Source: Dehalococcoidia bacterium
Lineage (GTDB): Bacteria; Chloroflexota; Dehalococcoidia; SZUA-161
Assembly: GCA_020344295.1 (NCBI GenBank)
Contig: CP070819.1
Coordinates: forward strand, 878,626 to 884,058
DNA: 5,433 nt
Reading direction: 5' to 3'
The notes under the pieces are model-generated. The model did not search any database and had not been told where the DNA came from. It saw only the letters and a program-made list of their open reading frames with translations. Below, one piece after another: positions 1-5,433 of the stretch (within the stretch, counting starts at the first letter, position 1; every line of letters begins with the position of its first letter). The position numbers were made by a program, and so were the translations under genes.

Positions 1-59
1 GCAAGCTCCTCCATCTGGAGATTGGTAATAACATCGGGAGATTTACCATAGCCCAGGTG
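1..59 (-). other. qmoB: In-frame continuation of qmoB beyond the TAG codon, running off the window
   Basis: The codons after the TAG at 60-62, in the same frame, read HLGYGKSP, then DVITNLQ, then MEEL, with no further stop before position 1. This matches the segment that follows ATGFKxYD in HdrA-type proteins. The paralogous stretch of QmoA in this same window is LDNLAFGQSPNIVTNVMMERMA, residues 200-221. Alignment is gap-free, with the TAG standing opposite D201 of QmoA. The reading frame is therefore intact on both sides of the amber codon, and only that one codon is unexpected. Whether it is translated (amber decoding), mutated, or a sequencing or assembly error cannot be told here. Confidence 0.8.
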
Positions 60-827
60 CTACAGCTTGGCAGCATCATATAGCTTGAAACCCGTTGCCT
101 GGATAATGGAGCCGATCCTGAGAGTTTCCCCGTTCTTAAGGGTGACATCATACATCCCGGGGGCACCCTCGGTCTTCTCAATCTCAGTCCCTGTAAAAAC
201 CTTGATCTTCGGATTATCCTCGATTTCCTTGATCCTGGCTTCCAGGCCGGTATCCTCCAGGTCGCGATAAGGCGGAGTCTTAGGGTAAAGCTTGTGCAGC
301 TTGTTCAGCATACCGCCTAGAGCTGATTCCTTCTCAACCAGACGGACTTCATAGCCGGCCTTGGCCGCTTCCAGGGCCGCTGTCATTCCGGTAATGCCGC
401 CACCTACGACAAGAACTGTCTTATCGATCTCCTCTGAGTACGGCTCGGGAACGACTGCTTTCTGTGCCCGGGCACAACCCATGCGGAGATAGTCCTCTGC
501 AAGCATCTGCGTATCTTCGTCGTTGGCCGGATGGCACCAGATTACGTGCTCTCTGATATTGACGCGCTCCACGAATACCGGGGGATCGTATTGAAACACG
601 TCTACCTTAACACGGGGAGAGCAGGCAGCAATGACAACGCCGTCAATGCCTTCACTCTCGATATCGCCCTTGATGATCGCTGCACCCTCTTCGCCACATA
701 GGAAGGCATGGTTTTTACGGACCGCAATCTTGCCATCTTTTGTGCTAACGTTGCACAGGGCCTCAACATCGAGCGCCTCCCCTATACCGCAACCGCTACA
801 TACGTAAACTCCCAGTTTTTCAGCCAT
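60..827 (-). CDS. qmoB: QmoB N-terminal part (HdrA-like), ended by an in-frame TAG
   Basis: This is the start of QmoB, the second HdrA-like flavoprotein of the Qmo complex, which in full-length form is about 750 residues and adds ferredoxin-type clusters and an MvhD-like domain. The visible 255 residues show VYVCSGCGIGEAL (C10, C13), C25, FLCGEEG (C44), AACSPR (C69), WCHPA (C98), MGC (C118), then the FAD motif GGGITG at 142-147, LGGML, and IIQATGFKLYD near the end. The ATG start has GGAGG five bases upstream and lies within the last codons of qmoA, overlapping by 8 bases. The frame meets TAG at 60-62, in the middle of the HdrA FAD domain. A product stopping there would lack the rest of that domain and all later domains. 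The frame continues as family-like sequence to the window edge, so this is best read as the 5' portion of a longer gene. Gene identity is firm; its integrity is not. Confidence 0.9.
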   Translation of the reverse strand: MAEKLGVYVCSGCGIGEALDVEALCNVSTKDGKIAVRKNHAFLCGEEGAAIIKGDIESEGIDGVVIAACSPRVKVDVFQYDPPVFVERVNIREHVIWCHPANDEDTQMLAEDYLRMGCARAQKAVVPEPYSEEIDKTVLVVGGGITGMTAALEAAKAGYEVRLVEKESALGGMLNKLHKLYPKTPPYRDLEDTGLEARIKEIEDNPKIKVFTGTEIEKTEGAPGMYDVTLKNGETLRIGSIIQATGFKLYDAAKL

Positions 828-2079
828 TTCTTCCTCCAGCTACGACGGATTGGATAGCTTTCAGTGCTGCGCCGGTAGCATCCATAACAGAATTGGAGAC
901 ATCTAGCGGCCTCTTGGCACACCCGGCCCCGTAGATTCCAGGGGCAGCGGGGACAATAAATCCGTAATCGTCATAAGTTATTTCACCGGGGATCCTGGCA
1001 TCCGCTATCGACGGGACCAGACCGGTGGCCAGGACCACCATGTCCACTTCTGGGGATATCTTCTGGCCCTCAGCGATATCCTCGACCTCGAGCTTAAGTT
1101 TACCCTCGGTCGTTTCCGAGATCTTGGCCACTTTGCCTTTGATCAGCGAAACCCCGTCTCGACCCTGAACGGCCTGCAGGAAGTCCTCCAGATAACCCTG
1201 GGCCCGCAGGTCGATGTAGAACATGGATACCTGGGCATCGGGGTACTGATCCTTGACATATGTGATCTGTTTCAAAGAACCCATACAGCACACGCCGGAG
1301 CAGTAAGGGAGGTGGTTCTGATCCCTCGATCCGGCGCACTGTACGAAAGCGATACTTGCCGGCTCCTTCCCATCTGAAGGACGAAGTATCTTGCCCTGTG
1401 TGGGACCGTCTGCAGATGCCATCCGCTCCATCATAACGTTGGTAACGATGTTGGGGCTCTGGCCGAAAGCGAGGTTATCCAGATTATTGGCATCGTACGG
1501 CTTCCAGCCCTTGGCGACGACGAGCGAAGCGACGTTTAATGTCAACTTCTCCTCAGCCATCTCCAGATCGATTGCGTTATACTCGCAGGCGTCAACACAC
1601 TTGCCGCACTTGGAACCTTCACAGGCATCGATATCAATCGCGTATTTCATTGGGTAAGCGGTAATTGAAGGCAGGTATATGGCCTTGGTATTGTCCATGC
1701 CGTAGTTGCGCTCGTTGGGCCTCTCAACGGGACAGACCTCAACACACTTGCCGCATGCAGTACAGTTGTCGTTCACCTTCCGGGGGGTAACCTTCACGGT
1801 TACCTCGTAGCTCCCCTCCGTCCCGCTGATACCCTCGATCTCAGCCTGGGTGATGACCTTGATCCTCGGATTCAGCCTGATTCGCCTGAAGTTGATCTCA
1901 AGGCCACAGTCAGGGGCGCAGAGCTTGGGAAAGTACCTGTTGGTCCTGCTGACTCTCCCCCCCAGACAAGGGCTTTGTTCAATAAGGATGACATCGTAAC
2001 CGACCTCTGCAGCCTCAATTGCGGAGGTCATGCCGCTGATACCACCCCCTACAACGAGAATACTGTTCTCAGAGCCCAT
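820..2079 (-). CDS. qmoA: Quinone-interacting membrane-bound oxidoreductase subunit QmoA (HdrA-like)
   Basis: This HdrA-related flavin and iron-sulfur subunit of the Qmo complex moves electrons from the menaquinone pool toward APS reductase. It is soluble, with no membrane segment. The N-terminal FAD motif is GGGISG at residues 11-16, with E34 closing the second strand and GGR at 40-42. Cysteines C54 and C58 follow (LCAPDCGLEI). An inserted two-cluster ferredoxin module is seen at C106-x2-C109-x2-C112-x3-C116-P and C153-x4-C158-x2-C161-x3-C165. The HdrA-type QCAGSRD...YCSGVCC block lies at 247-265 (C248, C260, C264, C265). A C-terminal FAD-contact block is GAGCAKRPLDVSNSV, from about 384. The length of 419 is usual for QmoA. 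The ATG start has GGGAGGT four bases upstream. The TGA stop overlaps the qmoB start by 8 bases, so translation is probably coupled. One oddity is K190 in VVAKGW, where the family usually shows ATG(W/F). Confidence 0.95.
   Translation of the reverse strand: MGSENSILVVGGGISGMTSAIEAAEVGYDVILIEQSPCLGGRVSRTNRYFPKLCAPDCGLEINFRRIRLNPRIKVITQAEIEGISGTEGSYEVTVKVTPRKVNDNCTACGKCVEVCPVERPNERNYGMDNTKAIYLPSITAYPMKYAIDIDACEGSKCGKCVDACEYNAIDLEMAEEKLTLNVASLVVAKGWKPYDANNLDNLAFGQSPNIVTNVMMERMASADGPTQGKILRPSDGKEPASIAFVQCAGSRDQNHLPYCSGVCCMGSLKQITYVKDQYPDAQVSMFYIDLRAQGYLEDFLQAVQGRDGVSLIKGKVAKISETTEGKLKLEVEDIAEGQKISPEVDMVVLATGLVPSIADARIPGEITYDDYGFIVPAAPGIYGAGCAKRPLDVSNSVMDATGAALKAIQSVVAGGRNG
833..837 (-). promoter_or_regulatory. 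Ribosome binding site of qmoB inside qmoA
   Basis: GGAGG lies within the final codons of qmoA, five bases before the qmoB ATG, supporting the overlapping start and translational coupling. Confidence 0.8.
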
Positions 2080-2082
2080 ATT

Positions 2083-2090
2083 ACCTCCCT
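2083..2090 (-). promoter_or_regulatory. Ribosome binding site of qmoA
   Basis: AGGGAGGT is followed by AAT and the ATG; the GG core is four bases from the start. The site overlaps the second in-frame TAG (2089-2091) downstream of the YkgJ-family gene. Confidence 0.8.
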
Positions 2091-2101
2091 ATATCGATAT
2101 A
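2090..2101. repeat. Perfect 12-bp palindrome in the YkgJ-qmoA gap
   Basis: TATATCGATATA is self-complementary over twelve bases and lies in the 27-base gap, abutting the qmoA ribosome binding site. It is short and AT-rich, so it may be chance. It could form a weak RNA helix near the qmoA start. Confidence 0.3.
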
Positions 2102-2106
2102 TCTGA

Positions 2107-2925
2107 CTACTCTACCTTCCAACCCAGGGCTTTTGCTCCTCTCTCCAATTCGCCATCTTTCACAACCATCGTATTTTCGCGGAACAGAGCAAACCTGAGC
2201 CATTTCGTGATAGCGAATTCCAATAGCGCTTCGTCATCTACTTTTAACTGCTCTTTTACGTCGTCACTAATATCGAAACGGTCGAAAAAACTGCTTTCGA
2301 ACAGCTTCCGCCGAAAACCATCAATATCATAGCATGTCTTGAAGAATTCCTGCATCTGCCGCTCATCGAGCTGCTTGTTTTCGAGAAAATGGGGGTGCAG
2401 GGTAAGCTGCATATAGGACTCAGATTTACGATTGAAAACGTTAACATCCTGGTCCTTAAGCCATTCCTCCACAGTCCATTCCCGGTCTTCATTAAATCCC
2501 TGGCAGATGGTATCACCTTCCTCAACAACGAAACAGAACTCCTCGCCTTCACCACCGGGAATTTTCGATGTCGCCAGGCCCAGGGGATACATCCGGCATG
2601 ACCACGGCCGATCATCATAGATCGTACATCCCCCATCGGAGACAAACGGACACTTCTGCTCGTCGTCATCCTCCATCCTGAGTACAACTACAGGGAGCTG
2701 CTGTTCCTCCAGTAACAGGGGGATAGTGTATCTTTCGAGGAAATCGGCTGATGTGATGCCAAGCACATTCTTCATGCGCAGAACATCATATGGAGTCAGA
2801 AATATGTTGACGTTCGCACAGCACTTCCCGAAGCAGGGCACCTCAGGATTGCAGGCGAACCTGAACTTGCTCTCCGGTGAGAGCCTGGGAGAATCCCTGA
2901 GTATCTTTTCCCTGAACGATTCCAA
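2107..2925 (-). CDS. YkgJ-family cysteine cluster protein between aprA and qmoA
   Basis: This 272-residue soluble protein has the YkgJ (CxxCxxCC, putative zinc/iron-chelating) signature in its N-terminal half: C25, C31, C35-C36, then C92-P-F, G-C100-x-I-Y-x-x-R-P, and C110-R-x-Y-P-L-G. Further cysteines are C131 and C141. The exact biochemical role of the family is not established; metal binding is inferred from the cysteines. The C-terminal half, from about residue 150, has no motif I recognise. The start is TTG at 2923-2925. No ATG or GTG lies between it and the in-frame TGA at 2995-2997, and the next ATG (M51) would remove the first four cysteines. The ribosome binding site is weak: AGGA only two bases from the start. 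The stop is TAG. Two slices of its 3' half (2221-2340) count at about 41% GC, against about 60% for a slice of aprA (3541-3600). Its position inside the apr-qmo cluster suggests a role in cluster assembly, sensing or coupling, but this is inference. Confidence 0.9.
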   Translation of the reverse strand: MESFREKILRDSPRLSPESKFRFACNPEVPCFGKCCANVNIFLTPYDVLRMKNVLGITSADFLERYTIPLLLEEQQLPVVVLRMEDDDEQKCPFVSDGGCTIYDDRPWSCRMYPLGLATSKIPGGEGEEFCFVVEEGDTICQGFNEDREWTVEEWLKDQDVNVFNRKSESYMQLTLHPHFLENKQLDERQMQEFFKTCYDIDGFRRKLFESSFFDRFDISDDVKEQLKVDDEALLEFAITKWLRFALFRENTMVVKDGELERGAKALGWKVE

Positions 2926-2944
2926 TTTCCTAAAACGAGCAGAC

Positions 2945-2980
2945 TGGAACCCCAGGCACCGACTGGTGCCTGGAGTTCCA
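2945..2980 (-). promoter_or_regulatory. Strong stem-loop between aprA and the YkgJ-family gene
   Basis: In the minus-strand RNA this is an uninterrupted 16-pair stem with a four-base AGUC loop: arms UGGAACUCCAGGCACC and GGUGCCUGGGGUUCCA. Fifteen pairs are Watson-Crick. The sixteenth is U-G in this strand but a C-A mismatch in the plus strand, so the structure is best formed in the apr-qmo transcript. It lies 37 bases after the aprA stop and 19 bases before the TTG start of the next gene. Only a run of four U follows, nine bases after the stem, so it is not a classic intrinsic terminator. A partial terminator/attenuator, or an RNA-processing and stabilising 3' hairpin for the aprBA message, fits better. 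Confidence 0.75.
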
Positions 2981-3017
2981 CACTCTCTATTCCGTCACTA
3001 CTGACTTTCAGACAGCG

Positions 3018-4922
3018 TTAGCAAATCTTGTGTATCTTGCGCTCGATTATCTCGAACTTGCCGTCCTTGTTGAGTTTGATGTTAACGAACTTCAGCCAGT
3101 TGTCGTTATCCATCTTCGGCGTATCGGCCCTGAAGTAGTAGCCAGGCCAGCGAGTCTCTTTGCGATGGTACACGCTGCGGATGTGGGTGTCGGCCTGCAT
3201 GGTGCGATGGCGGCACTCGTGAGCACGCATCAGCTCGTGATGGTCGCGGGCAGCCAGATTCTCAGCGTCTTCATTCAGCATAGCCAGCAGGTTCATACCG
3301 ATATCCATCAGCGGCTCGTTGGTAGAGAAAGCAGCGACAACGCCGCCGGCATACTCGTCCATGATCTTCTGCAGTCGATACATATACTGCTCGGGGACGA
3401 TGTAGTTCTCGTTCACATTCGGGTCGGTGGTCTGGCCACTGAACTCAGCGAAGGTGTCGAGCGGCTTGAGGGTCGTCTGCTTGGCGGCCTCAACCTGCGC
3501 TGCATCGACGTTGGGCTGGGTTTTGTTATCAACAATGTAGGCAATCGCAGCTTTGGCAGCAATTCGCCCCTCGGCGTGGGAGCCGTCGGAGAACTTATGA
3601 CTGGAGGCTCCGGAAGCGTCACCGGCACCGAACAGCCCCTTGATCGTGGCCATGCGGTTGTAGCCCCAGAAATAATCGGACTTGGACTCTGCCGTCTGCA
3701 GATCCTCGGGACCGCTTAGCCAGGCACCGGAAGCACCGGAGTGGGAGCCAATGAAGTAGGGATCGCAGGCCTGCAGCTCGGACGGTTTCTCCTCGGGAGC
3801 CGTGTTGGTACCGGCCCAGAGGATTGCCTGGGAGATGGTCATGTCAAGGAAGTCTTCCCATGCTTCCGACTCGACCTCTTTAACCCTCTTCTTCCTGGCC
3901 TTCTCATCAGGCTCAGCATCGATGATCTTCTTCATCGCCTCTTCGGTTCTCATATATGCGGGGCCTTTGCCTTCTCTCGTATCCAACATCATCAGCCAGT
4001 TTCTGAGGTTCGCCGGAATCGGCTTTGCCAAGCCATAGGGGGCCCATTTATCCAGCTCCGCCTTATTCTCCACCATGTACTCACCACCGAGAGCGGTGGT
4101 AGCTCGGGATTTGAACAGCAGGAACCATGCACCCACCGGACCGTAAGCATCTTTGAAGCGGACCGGAATGAAGCGGACTTCCTGACAGGTATGCTCGGCG
4201 CCGGCCTTCATCATGAAGTAACAGCTGGAACCGCTGTTGAACGGAGGATACCAGGACCGGCCAAAGCCTTCACCTGTGGATCTGGGTTTGAACACGTGTA
4301 CTGCACCACCCATTGCACACAGCACTGCCTTGGCCTTGAATACGTAGAACTTGTTCTCGCGTACACTGAAGCCCACGGCACCGGCGATCTTGTCGCCGTC
4401 CAACAGAGGCTCTGTAATGAATACGCGCTCGATGATCTCGCCTTTGTCACCCAGGGTGGCCATGGCGTTCTTGGCAGCCTCAGCTATCACGATCTTGTAG
4501 GACTCACCGTTTATCATCAACTGCCACGGGCCTTCAAACACATAGTTGCCGCCCTCATCCTTCCAGATGGGCAGGCCCCACTTCTCGAAGAGGTGGACCG
4601 TACCGTCAACATGTCGGGCGATGTCGTAAACCATGTCCTCACGGCTGACGCCCATCAGGTCCTGGCGAACATACTCTACATAGTTCTCAGGAGAGCGGTT
4701 CTTGACCTTCATTCCCACGTACTGGTTCAAAGCGGAAAGCCCCATCGCCACAGCGCCGGAGCGGTCCATGGCAGCCTTATCCACTACAGTTACTTTGAGG
4801 TTGTTCTTCTTAGCCCAGTAGGCTGCTTCGACGGCAGCGCCACAGGCAGCCATTCCACCACCGATAATCAGAAGATCAGTGGTGACTTCTACAGTTTCGA
4901 AATCGGCTGCTTTCAGTGTCAT
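3018..4922 (-). CDS. aprA: Adenylylsulfate (APS) reductase alpha subunit, FAD catalytic subunit
   Basis: This is the catalytic flavoprotein of dissimilatory APS reductase, of the fumarate reductase/succinate dehydrogenase flavoprotein superfamily. It reduces APS to sulfite and AMP with electrons from AprB. The N-terminal FAD Rossmann motif is GGGMAACGAA at residues 21-30, with D48 at the end of the second strand and the DRSGAVAMGLSA stretch at 53-64. Residues matching the active-site set described for Archaeoglobus AprA are visible: N66, E140 in the INGES motif, W224, R255, R307, and H394 in GSHSGASGAW. The matching is mine and has not been aligned. A second FAD-contact block, GAGDASGASSHKFSDGSHAEGR, lies around residues 432-453. 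The helical C-terminal domain carries HELMRAHECRHR and RWPGYYFRAD. At 634 residues it is complete and at the shorter end of the family. There is no signal peptide or membrane segment, as expected for a cytoplasmic enzyme. The start follows a strong AGGAGG, and the stop is TAA. Confidence 0.98.
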   Translation of the reverse strand: MTLKAADFETVEVTTDLLIIGGGMAACGAAVEAAYWAKKNNLKVTVVDKAAMDRSGAVAMGLSALNQYVGMKVKNRSPENYVEYVRQDLMGVSREDMVYDIARHVDGTVHLFEKWGLPIWKDEGGNYVFEGPWQLMINGESYKIVIAEAAKNAMATLGDKGEIIERVFITEPLLDGDKIAGAVGFSVRENKFYVFKAKAVLCAMGGAVHVFKPRSTGEGFGRSWYPPFNSGSSCYFMMKAGAEHTCQEVRFIPVRFKDAYGPVGAWFLLFKSRATTALGGEYMVENKAELDKWAPYGLAKPIPANLRNWLMMLDTREGKGPAYMRTEEAMKKIIDAEPDEKARKKRVKEVESEAWEDFLDMTISQAILWAGTNTAPEEKPSELQACDPYFIGSHSGASGAWLSGPEDLQTAESKSDYFWGYNRMATIKGLFGAGDASGASSHKFSDGSHAEGRIAAKAAIAYIVDNKTQPNVDAAQVEAAKQTTLKPLDTFAEFSGQTTDPNVNENYIVPEQYMYRLQKIMDEYAGGVVAAFSTNEPLMDIGMNLLAMLNEDAENLAARDHHELMRAHECRHRTMQADTHIRSVYHRKETRWPGYYFRADTPKMDNDNWLKFVNIKLNKDGKFEIIERKIHKIC

Positions 4923-4927
4923 TTCTC

Positions 4928-4937
4928 ATCACCTCCT
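4928..4937 (-). promoter_or_regulatory. Ribosome binding site of aprA
   Basis: AGGAGGTGAT lies in the 18-base aprB-aprA gap, a ten-base match to the 16S 3' end complement. The AGGAGG core is nine bases from the ATG. This is the strongest such site in the window, in keeping with an abundant catabolic enzyme. Confidence 0.9.
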
Positions 4938-4940
4938 ATA

Positions 4941-5390
4941 TTATTTCTTGATTGTCGGTAGTGCATCGACGTGCAGGCACTCAGGCTCACACAGAAGGAG
5001 CGGGCTCTTGAGATCGTCTGCCGCCGGGTCCGTCTTGAAGCCGCCTTCGGGCACTGCGGAACCTTCCGGAGTGGTTCTGATGGGGAACTTGAATCGCTTC
5101 AGGGTTCCATTTCTGAATTTGACAGTCCACATGATATCCTCGGAACCTCTGAGCGGTGTGGCCTGCGCGCCCATGGGCACGAAGTCCGCATAGCCCCTGA
5201 CTGCCATTGCCTGCTGTGGGCAGATCTTCACGCAGCACATGCACTCCCAGCACATTTTGGGATCGCGGTTGTAGGCCTTCATGGTCTCTTTATCCAGAAC
5301 CATCAGGTCATTGGGGCATATATACATACACGCGGTCTTGTCCTGCCCCTTACAACCATCGCACTTCTCCGTGATTACGTAACTTGGCAT
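4941..5390 (-). CDS. aprB: Adenylylsulfate (APS) reductase beta subunit, two-[4Fe-4S] ferredoxin-like
   Basis: This is the electron-transfer subunit of cytoplasmic dissimilatory APS reductase. It relays electrons to the FAD of AprA for reduction of APS to sulfite and AMP. The 149-residue protein shows two cluster motifs: C10-x2-C13-x7-C21-x3-C25-P and C47-x2-C50-x2-C53-x3-C57-P. The longer x7 spacing in the first motif is typical of AprB. W48, directly after C47, matches the tryptophan that in the Archaeoglobus AprAB structure lies between a cluster and the FAD. Residues from about 60 onward form the beta segment and the long tail that, in known structures, wraps around AprA. The length is normal for the family. 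The ATG start is supported by AAGGAGG five bases upstream. The gene ends in TAA, 18 bases before aprA, so the two are almost certainly co-transcribed. Identification is by motif and recalled family sequence. Confidence 0.97.
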   Translation of the reverse strand: MPSYVITEKCDGCKGQDKTACMYICPNDLMVLDKETMKAYNRDPKMCWECMCCVKICPQQAMAVRGYADFVPMGAQATPLRGSEDIMWTVKFRNGTLKRFKFPIRTTPEGSAVPEGGFKTDPAADDLKSPLLLCEPECLHVDALPTIKK

Positions 5391-5395
5391 GTCTT

Positions 5396-5402
5396 CCTCC
5401 TT
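5396..5402 (-). promoter_or_regulatory. Ribosome binding site of aprB
   Basis: AAGGAGG lies five bases before the aprB ATG and is a near-perfect anti-16S complement. It fixes the start and implies high translation. Confidence 0.85.
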
Positions 5403-5403
5403 T

Positions 5404-5428
5404 AAGATTTACACAAGATGTAGATTTT
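5404..5428. promoter_or_regulatory. Imperfect 25-bp dyad upstream of aprB, possible operator
   Basis: The ten-base arms 5404-5413 (aagatttaca) and 5419-5428 (tgtagatttt) flank a five-base spacer, and eight of ten positions are symmetric. In the minus-strand RNA the two exceptions are A-C mismatches, so a DNA-level operator is more likely than an mRNA hairpin. It sits directly upstream of the aprB ribosome binding site. The promoter itself is not identifiable in the 43 leader bases available. I could not match the dyad to a known regulator site. Confidence 0.35.
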
Positions 5429-5433
5429 CGTGA

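Noticed and set aside
60..827. Treating the 255-residue frame as a complete short QmoB or a separate HdrA-like protein
   Set aside because: The stop falls within the FAD domain and the family-like frame continues beyond it, so a natural short protein is unlikely.
2256..2687. 143-codon minus-strand frame overlapping the YkgJ-family gene in another frame
   Set aside because: The YkgJ cysteine motifs lie in the other frame; this one has no motif and low-complexity composition.
2945..2980. Calling the aprA/YkgJ stem-loop a rho-independent terminator
   Set aside because: No U-tract directly follows the stem, and the downstream genes on the same strand have no visible promoter of their own in the 92-base gap.
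3001..3011. Small inverted repeat CTGA-ctt-TCAG just after aprA
   Set aside because: Four-base arms with a three-base loop are expected by chance.
3030..3719. 229-codon plus-strand frame opposite the 3' part of aprA
   Set aside because: It is a shadow of aprA codon bias, with no recognisable domain.
3741..4961. Long open frame (406 codons) on the plus strand opposite aprA
   Set aside because: It lies antisense to the highly conserved aprA frame and its translation resembles no family I know. Long antisense frames are common opposite GC-biased genes.
4971..5405. 144-codon plus-strand frame opposite aprB
   Set aside because: It fully overlaps aprB, whose cluster motifs and ribosome binding site are convincing; there is no independent support for the antisense frame.

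Overview
The window carries five genes, all on the minus strand, forming the core of dissimilatory sulfate reduction (APS to sulfite). Read in the direction of transcription, from high to low coordinates, the order is aprB, aprA, a YkgJ-type cysteine-cluster gene, qmoA and qmoB. The aprB-aprA pair followed by qmo genes is the arrangement of sulfate reducers, in which the membrane-associated Qmo complex passes electrons to APS reductase. The sequence therefore suggests an anaerobic sulfate-reducing bacterium. AprA, at 634 residues, reads to me more like the Gram-positive/Chloroflexota/Archaeoglobus-like forms than the longer Desulfovibrio-type forms. That impression comes from remembered sequences, and the phylum cannot be fixed from this window.

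Layout by region: 5391-5433 is the aprB leader, with a strong ribosome binding site and an imperfect 25-bp dyad. aprB (4941-5390) and aprA (3018-4922) are 18 bases apart. A 92-base gap (2926-3017) follows, holding a very stable stem-loop whose pairing is perfect only in the minus-strand RNA. Next is the YkgJ-family gene (2107-2925, TTG start), then 27 bases, then qmoA (820-2079). qmoB starts inside the end of qmoA with an 8-base overlap and runs off the low-coordinate end. There is no gene-free stretch longer than 300 bases. No tRNA, rRNA, CRISPR or insertion sequence was seen.

How the genes work together: QmoA and QmoB are HdrA-like flavin/iron-sulfur subunits that pass electrons, ultimately from menaquinol, towards AprB. 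AprB relays them through two [4Fe-4S] clusters to the FAD of AprA, where APS is reduced to sulfite and AMP. The YkgJ-like protein sits between the two enzyme modules. It has no assigned role, but its position suggests metal or cluster handling, or a link between the modules.

The most striking observation is that the qmoB frame is cut by an amber codon (TAG, 60-62) after only 255 codons, in the middle of the HdrA-like FAD domain. The same frame then continues as clearly HdrA/QmoB-like sequence to the window edge. The YkgJ gene also ends in TAG. A second in-frame TAG follows 18 bases later, and no TAA or TGA separates it from the qmoA start. Amber decoding (for example pyrrolysine), a nonsense mutation and a sequencing error all remain possible.
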